DNA of 64,000 nt from Oceanobacillus timonensis (GTDB taxonomy: Bacteria; Bacillota; Bacilli; Bacillales; Amphibacillaceae), in the NCBI RefSeq assembly GCF_900166635.1, contig NZ_LT800497.1:1216303-1280302 (forward strand), given 5' to 3'. Positions 58,342-64,000 of this stretch are shown in pieces. A program made the position numbers and the translations under genes. Under the pieces are notes generated by a model. The model did no database searches and was not told where the DNA came from. It saw nothing but the letters and a program-made list of their open reading frames with translations. Positions within the stretch are counted from its first letter, which is position 1; each line of letters starts with the position of its first letter.

Positions 58342-58962
58342 ATGTCAGCATTAAACGGCTTTATTAAGGTTTTTTATGATTTTGGAAATTGGCTCTCTAA
58401 AATGATCTACTTGCAGATACTCTGGCTTATATTTACTATATTGGGACTTGGGCTGTTTGGGGTTATTCCGGCAACTGTTGCGGTGACTACAGTTATAAGT
58501 AAATGGTTTCAGGAAGGATATGATGCGCCTGTTTTTCAGATATTTCTTCATACATATAAGAAACAATTTCTACGATCAAATGGACTCGGAATTGTTCTTA
58601 TAGTTATAGGTATCTTTCTCTATATAGATTTGAACATCTCTAAACAAGTAATCCAATCTGCGTTTCTTCATTCTTTATTATTATTTATCGTTTTACTATA
58701 TACCGTAGTTCTATTATATTTCTTTCCTGTATTTGCACGTTATCAGTTAAAATACTTTCAATATTTCAAACAATCTTTTTTCATAGCATTTTCCCGGCCT
58801 TTTGAGACTGTTGCCATGATGCTATGTATTTTACTGCTGTATTATTTATTTGTATATCTTCCGGTGCTGACTTTCTTTCTTGGAGTGTCATTGACTATTT
58901 TTCCTATTACATGGTTTGCTCATAGAGCTTTTATTCAATTGGAAGAAAAAAAGATGAATTGA
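58342..58962 (+). CDS. YesL family membrane protein (DUF624)
   Basis: 206 residues with five or six hydrophobic segments and the family pattern GLGLFGVIPATVA. In B. subtilis YesL is encoded with YesM/YesN sensor genes and Yes/Lpl-type sugar transporters; its exact role is unknown. ATG 58342 has GGGAGTG upstream. The next gene, a membrane AraC regulator, begins 20 bases downstream. Confidence 0.88.
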   Translation: MSALNGFIKVFYDFGNWLSKMIYLQILWLIFTILGLGLFGVIPATVAVTTVISKWFQEGYDAPVFQIFLHTYKKQFLRSNGLGIVLIVIGIFLYIDLNISKQVIQSAFLHSLLLFIVLLYTVVLLYFFPVFARYQLKYFQYFKQSFFIAFSRPFETVAMMLCILLLYYLFVYLPVLTFFLGVSLTIFPITWFAHRAFIQLEEKKMN

Positions 58963-58982
58963 AAATAAAGGGGGCCAGGGAG

Positions 58983-61232
58983 GTGTCAAAATTTAAATGG
59001 ATAAAATCCCGCTTATTATTTAAATATATTGTCTCCTACCTATTAATATTTCTGATTCCATTTTCTATTTTGAGTTTTATCGTATACAAAAATTCAGTTT
59101 CCAGTTTACGTGAAGAAATTGAACAAGCCAATATTAGTAAACTGGAACAAGTTAAACAATTGACAGATGGAAGAATGAATGAATTGAAAACGCTTGCGGC
59201 AAGGATATCCTATGATCCTCGTTTAACTCCCTATATGGTGAGTGATGATTATTACGGTGGTGAGGCCATCGATGAGTTGAAAAAATATAAAGCAAACAGT
59301 TCTATTATAGAAGAATTATTTGTTTATTATCATTCGAAAGATATTTTATATTCTACCAATGGTTCTTATCCGCTTAATGTACTCTTAGAAAGAAAATACC
59401 AGTTTGAGGATTGGGAAAAAGAGCAATTCATAGAAGAATTGCATACGAATTTACCAATAATCAAATCTGCTGAGAATATCATTACAAACGAAGGAAATAA
59501 GGAACGTGTTGTCGCTTATTTGTACCCAATTGCACCAAATAATCCAACACCGTATGGAACGGTGATGTTTTTTATTAAGGAATCCATGATGAATGACCAG
59601 ATGGAAACAATTCTGGGCGATTTTGAAGGAAATGCGTATATTTTAAATGAAAATAATGAAGAAGTTGCAGCTGCAATACATGATGAAGAAATTGCACAAT
59701 CAAATTTAGGGAGAGTTATTGGAAATAAGGAGGGGATTGATAATTTAAAAATTAACGGGAATGAGTATTCACGTTCAACAGTTAAATCAGAAGACAGTGA
59801 TTGGACGTTTGTAACGATTATGGATACAGATCAGTTTTTTGGAAAATTGCAGCATACAAAACAATTAATCATTTTGATCATGACAGGTATTTTTGTGCTG
59901 GGCATCGTACTTGCTGTTTGTTTGGGCAGAAATCAATACAAACCGATAAAAAGATTGTTTGAACTGACAAATGATGGCCATAATAATGAAAATAAAAATG
60001 AATTGGAAACCATTCAGCACCGTATTTCACATATTTATCACGACTATCAGTTGATTAATGAAACGGTCGATTTACAACAGCCTTTTGCAAGAGAGCAACT
60101 GTTGGTCCGTTTGTTAAGAGGAGATATAAATGACGAGAAAGAAATAGAAAAAATGCTGGATACATTGCATATTCCGATAAAAGCGGAAGCCTACTTTGTT
60201 GCCATAATCTTTTTTGAGGAAAAAAACGTTAAAGCAAATGTGGTAGAAGCAAGAGAGAAAATATTAAAGGATTTTTCGGAACTTGCACTGATGAATGCCG
60301 TTGGCCAGGCTGTCAATTTACTTTACAATGATACCTTTGCATTGATTATCGGCTTGGAGAAAAGACAAGGAAATGTTTGGAAAGAAAGAGGACAGGTAAT
60401 TGGAGAAATACAATATTATATGAGAAAGATGCTTTCTTCAGATCCTACCATTAGTGTGGGAGGAATTTGTAATGAAAAAAAATCAATCAATCGTTCTTAC
60501 ATTGAAGCCCTCGCAGCTATGGATTATAAATTTATGTATCCAGTGGGGAGTATCATTAACTTTGAAGACATCAGTTTAGAACAGGAGCAGGTCTTTGGTT
60601 ATCCCAGAGAAGAACAAATAAAATTGGTACAAAGTTTAAAACAGGGTAATGTGGCAGTAGCAAAGGAAACATTAACTGATATTTTTTCACTGCATACAAA
60701 GAAAGGACTTCCACTGCACGCTGTGAAGCTGATATACTATGACATTATTAATACGGTTATTAAAACAATATCGGATCTTGGACTCAGGAACCACATACAA
60801 AATATTGATAAACTTGCAGAATTTAGTTCGTCTGAACAGCTGCATAAAGACCTGTTGACAATGATTCAGGAAGTGTGTAGAGAAGTTGCAAAAGATAAAG
60901 AGAGTCATAATGATCAGTTAAGAAAAGATATCCTAAACTATATACAAATCCATTTTGAACAGTACGATCTGTCGCTGGGAAAAATTGCAGTTGAATTCCA
61001 ACTATCAGCATCATATGTCAGTCGTTTTATTAAAGATCAAACTGGTGTTAATTTCTCTGAATATGTACAAGAGCTAAGAATGAATTATGTTAAACAGCAG
61101 TTGGTAAAAAGCAATGATTCAATCAAACAGATTGTTTTGAATGTCGGGTATAAGGATGTTGCTAATTTTACCAGGAAATTCAAAAAGAATGTTGGGATTA
61201 CACCTGGACAATATCGCAGGTTTAATAGATAA
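58983..61232 (+). CDS. Membrane-bound AraC family regulator (YesS-like)
   Basis: 749 residues: N-terminal membrane segment (about 13-35), extracellular sensor region (about 36-295), second membrane segment (about 300-320, ILIMTGIFVLGIVLAV), cytoplasmic linker, and a C-terminal AraC DNA-binding domain with two helix-turn-helix units (about 640-745, IAVEFQLSASYVSRFIKDQTGVNF and IVLNVGYKDVANFTRKFKK). It would sense an outside carbohydrate and activate transport genes. GTG 58983 is nine bases after AAGGGGG; TTG 58959 would overlap yesL. The downstream binding lipoprotein is a likely target. Confidence 0.9.
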   Translation: MSKFKWIKSRLLFKYIVSYLLIFLIPFSILSFIVYKNSVSSLREEIEQANISKLEQVKQLTDGRMNELKTLAARISYDPRLTPYMVSDDYYGGEAIDELKKYKANSSIIEELFVYYHSKDILYSTNGSYPLNVLLERKYQFEDWEKEQFIEELHTNLPIIKSAENIITNEGNKERVVAYLYPIAPNNPTPYGTVMFFIKESMMNDQMETILGDFEGNAYILNENNEEVAAAIHDEEIAQSNLGRVIGNKEGIDNLKINGNEYSRSTVKSEDSDWTFVTIMDTDQFFGKLQHTKQLIILIMTGIFVLGIVLAVCLGRNQYKPIKRLFELTNDGHNNENKNELETIQHRISHIYHDYQLINETVDLQQPFAREQLLVRLLRGDINDEKEIEKMLDTLHIPIKAEAYFVAIIFFEEKNVKANVVEAREKILKDFSELALMNAVGQAVNLLYNDTFALIIGLEKRQGNVWKERGQVIGEIQYYMRKMLSSDPTISVGGICNEKKSINRSYIEALAAMDYKFMYPVGSIINFEDISLEQEQVFGYPREEQIKLVQSLKQGNVAVAKETLTDIFSLHTKKGLPLHAVKLIYYDIINTVIKTISDLGLRNHIQNIDKLAEFSSSEQLHKDLLTMIQEVCREVAKDKESHNDQLRKDILNYIQIHFEQYDLSLGKIAVEFQLSASYVSRFIKDQTGVNFSEYVQELRMNYVKQQLVKSNDSIKQIVLNVGYKDVANFTRKFKKNVGITPGQYRRFNR

Positions 61233-61240
61233 CACAATGA

Positions 61241-61266
61241 GGGGAACCAAGGGTTCCTTTTTTGTT
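61241..61266 (+). terminator. Terminator after the AraC regulator
   Basis: GGAACC (61243-61248), loop AAG, GGTTCC (61252-61257), then TTTTTTG. Confidence 0.75.
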
Positions 61267-61365
61267 TTTGTAATAATCGGCATATTGTAACAAGTTTTAC
61301 ATATCACATAAAGCATAAAACCTTTGTAAGCAAGGTTTAGTTAATAACAATGACAATTTATATAT

Positions 61366-61405
61366 AAATATACATATTGTGAACGTTTTCAATACGTACT
61401 AATAT
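61366..61405 (+). promoter_or_regulatory. Promoter of the sugar-binding lipoprotein with cre and shared motif
   Basis: AAATATACATATTG (61366-61379) also occurs at 63806-63819. -35 TTGTGA (61377-61382), 17 bases, -10 TAATAT (61400-61405). TGTGAACGTTTTCA (61378-61391) fits a CcpA cre with one mismatch and overlaps the -35, so glucose should repress and the AraC regulator may activate. Confidence 0.7.
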
Positions 61406-61490
61406 GTAAACAATTACAAAATAGAGGGGGCTTATAAGTATTGCGTAAATCAATCTAGTCAATATGGAACAATAAGAAAGGAGTTTGTGG

Positions 61491-63083
61491 ATGGGGAACA
61501 AAGTGATGATGATACTTGTAACAATTGTTGCAATAGGTTTAATATCAGCTTGTTCATCGGATATAGAGGAGAATGGGCAACATGCCGACAATATAGAGGT
61601 AAGGGAAGAAGGTTTTCCAATTGTAGATGAAGAAATTACGATGACGATGATGGGGCCTAATGCACAAGGTACAGAATGGGAGGATATGCCCTTTTTTCAA
61701 GATTATGCAGAAGAAACCAATATTCAATTTGAATTTAATACTCCTCCAGCCAGTGACTTTGGCACAAACTTAAATCTTGCTCTATCCAGTGGTGATTTAG
61801 ATGATATTATTTATGGGCCAATTGATTTGACTTCAGGTATGGAAGGAGAATATGGAGAACAGGGTCAATTTTTACCTTTAGAGGATCTAATTGAAGAGTA
61901 TGGACCAAACATCAAAAAAGTACTAGAAGAAAGACCAGATATCAAAAAATCGATTACTTCAGCAGACGGTCATATTTATGCTTTGCCACACATTAATACG
62001 GATCACAGAGGAAAATGGGTGAATCCTGTGTGGTATAACGGAAAATGGCTGAATTCTTTGGGGATAGAGAAGTTGCCTGAATCAACAGATGACCTTTATG
62101 ATTTATTAATTCAATTCAGGGATGAAGATCCAAATGAAAATGGAAAAGCGGATGAAATTCCAATCAGCAGTGAAGGAATAGAACCTATTAGAATGCTATT
62201 TCTTAACGCTTTTGGTTTAAAAAGCCAAGGTATAGAAGAAATTGATGGAGAAGTTCGCTATGCGCCAATAACGGAAAATTATAAAGAATATCTAATATAT
62301 ATGAGCAAATTATATGAGGAGAACTTGTTGGATCCCGAGATATTCTCTCAATCTGAAGACCAGGTAACCGCAAAAGGACAGGAAAATAAAATTGGTCTGC
62401 TTGGTGGCTACTATTCTTACTTTTTAACTGGGGAGGCAAATGATGAAGCCATAAATAATCCAATGACTGTTCCATTAACGAGTCCGGTATCGGATGAGTT
62501 AATCGTAACTGCATCGCAAGGTTTTAGCCGCGGCGCTTTTATTTTAACGAAAGAAAACCTTTATCCTGAGGCATCTATCAGATGGGTAGATTATTTTTAT
62601 ACCGAGGATGGAGGAGTTTACCTCGATCAGGGACCTGAGGGATATAGATGGGAATGGGCTGATGAAGAAAAAAATAAAAGAAATCAGCTTCCTCTACCTG
62701 AAGAGTATGACAATACAGAAGATTACCGTAAAACGTTAACACCGTCGTATGGAATTGCAGCACCATTTTTGAATCCTCCTCTAGATGTAAAAGAAGAGCC
62801 TGATAATTTTGCTCTTTTTACAATTGATGAAACAGAAGAAAAAAGAGAACCATATTACCAGGTTGCTATTCCTGAAGTAAGTATAAAAAGAGAAGAGCAA
62901 AAAGAAATAAATGCGATTGAAGTAGATTTGGAGTCATATGTGGAACAGATGGAAGCAAAATTTATCACCGGTGTGGAACCAATTTCAAATTGGGATAATT
63001 ATGTAGAAACAATAAAAGGAATGGGTATTGAGAGATATGTTGAAATTCATCAGGAAGCCTATGATAGCTGGAAGAGTAACTAG
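61491..63083 (+). CDS. Carbohydrate ABC transporter substrate-binding lipoprotein (LplA-like)
   Basis: 530-residue extracellular binding protein with lipobox LISAC (Cys21). Family 1 solute-binding patterns: long mature domain with NLNLALSSGDLDDIIYG and the calcium-site-like RDEDPNENGKADEIPIS typical of LplA/YtcQ-type proteins for oligosaccharides. Sugar unknown. ATG 61491 lies seven bases after AAAGGAG. Encoded after the YesS-like regulator and before a probable permease. Confidence 0.9.
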   Translation: MGNKVMMILVTIVAIGLISACSSDIEENGQHADNIEVREEGFPIVDEEITMTMMGPNAQGTEWEDMPFFQDYAEETNIQFEFNTPPASDFGTNLNLALSSGDLDDIIYGPIDLTSGMEGEYGEQGQFLPLEDLIEEYGPNIKKVLEERPDIKKSITSADGHIYALPHINTDHRGKWVNPVWYNGKWLNSLGIEKLPESTDDLYDLLIQFRDEDPNENGKADEIPISSEGIEPIRMLFLNAFGLKSQGIEEIDGEVRYAPITENYKEYLIYMSKLYEENLLDPEIFSQSEDQVTAKGQENKIGLLGGYYSYFLTGEANDEAINNPMTVPLTSPVSDELIVTASQGFSRGAFILTKENLYPEASIRWVDYFYTEDGGVYLDQGPEGYRWEWADEEKNKRNQLPLPEEYDNTEDYRKTLTPSYGIAAPFLNPPLDVKEEPDNFALFTIDETEEKREPYYQVAIPEVSIKREEQKEINAIEVDLESYVEQMEAKFITGVEPISNWDNYVETIKGMGIERYVEIHQEAYDSWKSN

Positions 63084-63805
63084 ATTTCCTAGTTATTGGT
63101 AGAATTTTTTCGTTAATATATAAATACTAAAAGTTCGTCGTCTTGTGCAGTATTTCAAAAAAGCCTTTGTCGAGTTATTGTTCTATATACAGAGAAGCAA
63201 GGAAAAGCTCTATTGTAATACTATCGCAATGATTGCTGGACTTGTTGCGCGACTTCAAATATAGAAGGTTTTCCTATCGTATATAAAGAGATAGAGTTAA
63301 ACTGATGGCGCTAGGTGGCGATATGGAGGGGTGGAGCAATATGAAATCATTAATTCCCTATTCAAATATGATAAATATCAAATTTAAATACACCATCCCT
63401 CTAATAAATGAAGTTTAATTTGGTTTTTGCAAGTAAAGACGATGGAGACATTTTCACAAGCAGATGAACAAACGAAGGCAAAAGAACAGAATAATTGAAT
63501 AGGGGAGTTTCTCAGATTACTTTTCATTTGTCTTCTTCTCACAAAAGTCTAAATATATTTCTTATGCATTGTTCTTTTTTGGAGTAAACGCATTCTTTTT
63601 GTTTCAGTTTTATAATTTCTAAAAGTGTCAAACGGGTTTTGCTTCTAATACATAGAGAGAAAAGAAAATAGCATCATTACAGTGTTTATCATAATTGTGT
63701 CATATTTAACATAGGTGAACAAATTCAACATATCTTAAATATTTAAGTTTATTGGTGTGCGGGTGGTAAAGTGATTTTTGCAGGATAGAGAGACAATTTT
63801 TAACC
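63084..63805 (+). other. Long intergenic region between binding protein and permease
   Basis: About 720 bases. A weak hairpin AACTAG/CTAGTT (63078-63094) follows the binding protein. A 25-codon frame at 63341 with a good ribosome site (GGAGGGGTGGAG) is seen, but it may be chance or a gene remnant. Nothing else recognised. Confidence 0.4.
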
Positions 63806-63845
63806 AAATATACATATTGAACCTCTATTCTGAAAAATTTAGAAT
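63806..63845 (+). promoter_or_regulatory. Promoter of the permease gene with shared motif
   Basis: AAATATACATATTG (63806-63819), -35 TTGAAC (63817-63822), 17 bases, -10 TAGAAT (63840-63845). Same motif-to--35 arrangement as at 61366. Confidence 0.72.
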
Positions 63846-63874
63846 GAAAGCAGTTACATGAAGGGGGAGAAGAT

Positions 63875-64000
63875 ATGGATTCAAATACAGCAACGGTCTT
63901 AACCGAGGAGGAAAAACGACAAACACCAAAAAACAGGAAAGCCTCGACAAAATTGCCGAAGCCAAAAAAGAAGAAGAAAAAAATACTACAGAATTGGCAA
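63875..64000 (+). CDS. Probable sugar ABC transporter permease (3' end outside window)
   Basis: 42 codons from ATG 63875 (behind AAGGGGGAG) to the window edge. The visible part is a Lys-rich cytoplasmic start ending KKKKKKILQNWQ, as seen just before the first membrane segment of LplB/YtcP-type permeases. Identity rests mainly on the neighbouring binding protein. Confidence 0.6.
   Translation, partial: MDSNTATVLTEEEKRQTPKNRKASTKLPKPKKKKKKILQNWQ

Overview
The window is a low-GC Gram-positive chromosome segment from a spore-forming, Oceanobacillus-like member of the Bacillaceae. Evidence is gene order nearly as in Bacillus subtilis: secA-prfB-cccB-ftsEX-ctpB-minJ-uvrBA, then yvlCD, hprK-lgt-yvoD-ppaX-yvoF, then yvcD-trxB-rapZ-yvcK-whiA-crh-clpP, rpoN/sigL, and cggR-gapA-pgk-tpiA-gpmI-eno. 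Bacillithiol genes, Crh and the LexA, CtsR and CggR operator types agree. The genus is inferred from memory of such genomes, not proven.

Layout. 1-11160: protein export (secA, 5' end cut by the window edge), RF2 with its programmed frameshift, a membrane cytochrome c, and a cell-wall/division block: ftsEX followed by a coiled-coil M23 peptidase, then ctpB and minJ. 11300-16290: SOS-controlled uvrBA. 16330-18190: yojF-bshB2 (bacillithiol) and yvlCD (envelope). 18200-25650: accessory insert absent from the B. subtilis order. It holds a WYL regulator, a GyrI-like protein, a MepB-like protein, a toxin-antitoxin pair between duplicated gene ends, two gene remnants meeting at a break point, a CPBP protease, a cluster of fold-back repeats and an unknown membrane protein. 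25690-30205: hprK-lgt-yvoD-ppaX-yvoF-glpP operon. 30440-37550: a 907-residue beta-CASP protein, dhaKL and glpD, each behind a structured leader. 37660-43590: yvcD, trxB, rapZ-yvcK-whiA-crh. 43630-47830: small membrane and basic proteins, tRNA-Arg, clpP, a second fold-back repeat, then a reverse-strand aroK/RNase H-like/lipoprotein group. 47830-50360: FAH-family enzyme, rpoN, glutaredoxin-like protein. 50700-58040: glycolytic genes. 58340-64000: YesL-like protein, membrane AraC regulator, sugar-binding lipoprotein and the first 42 codons of a probable permease.

How it fits together. HPrK, PpaX and Crh form the carbon catabolite control apparatus, and possible cre sites lie before dhaKL and the sugar transporter. 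GlpP (antiterminator) sits at the end of the hprK operon and probably acts on the glpD leader. CggR controls glycolysis.

The most unusual content is a family of fold-back repeats (three copies) in which stem sequences differ while pairing and loops are kept. Next are the beta-CASP protein with a long unexplained C-terminus, a 13-nt sequence shared by two leaders, and a 14-nt sequence repeated at the -35 of both transporter promoters.
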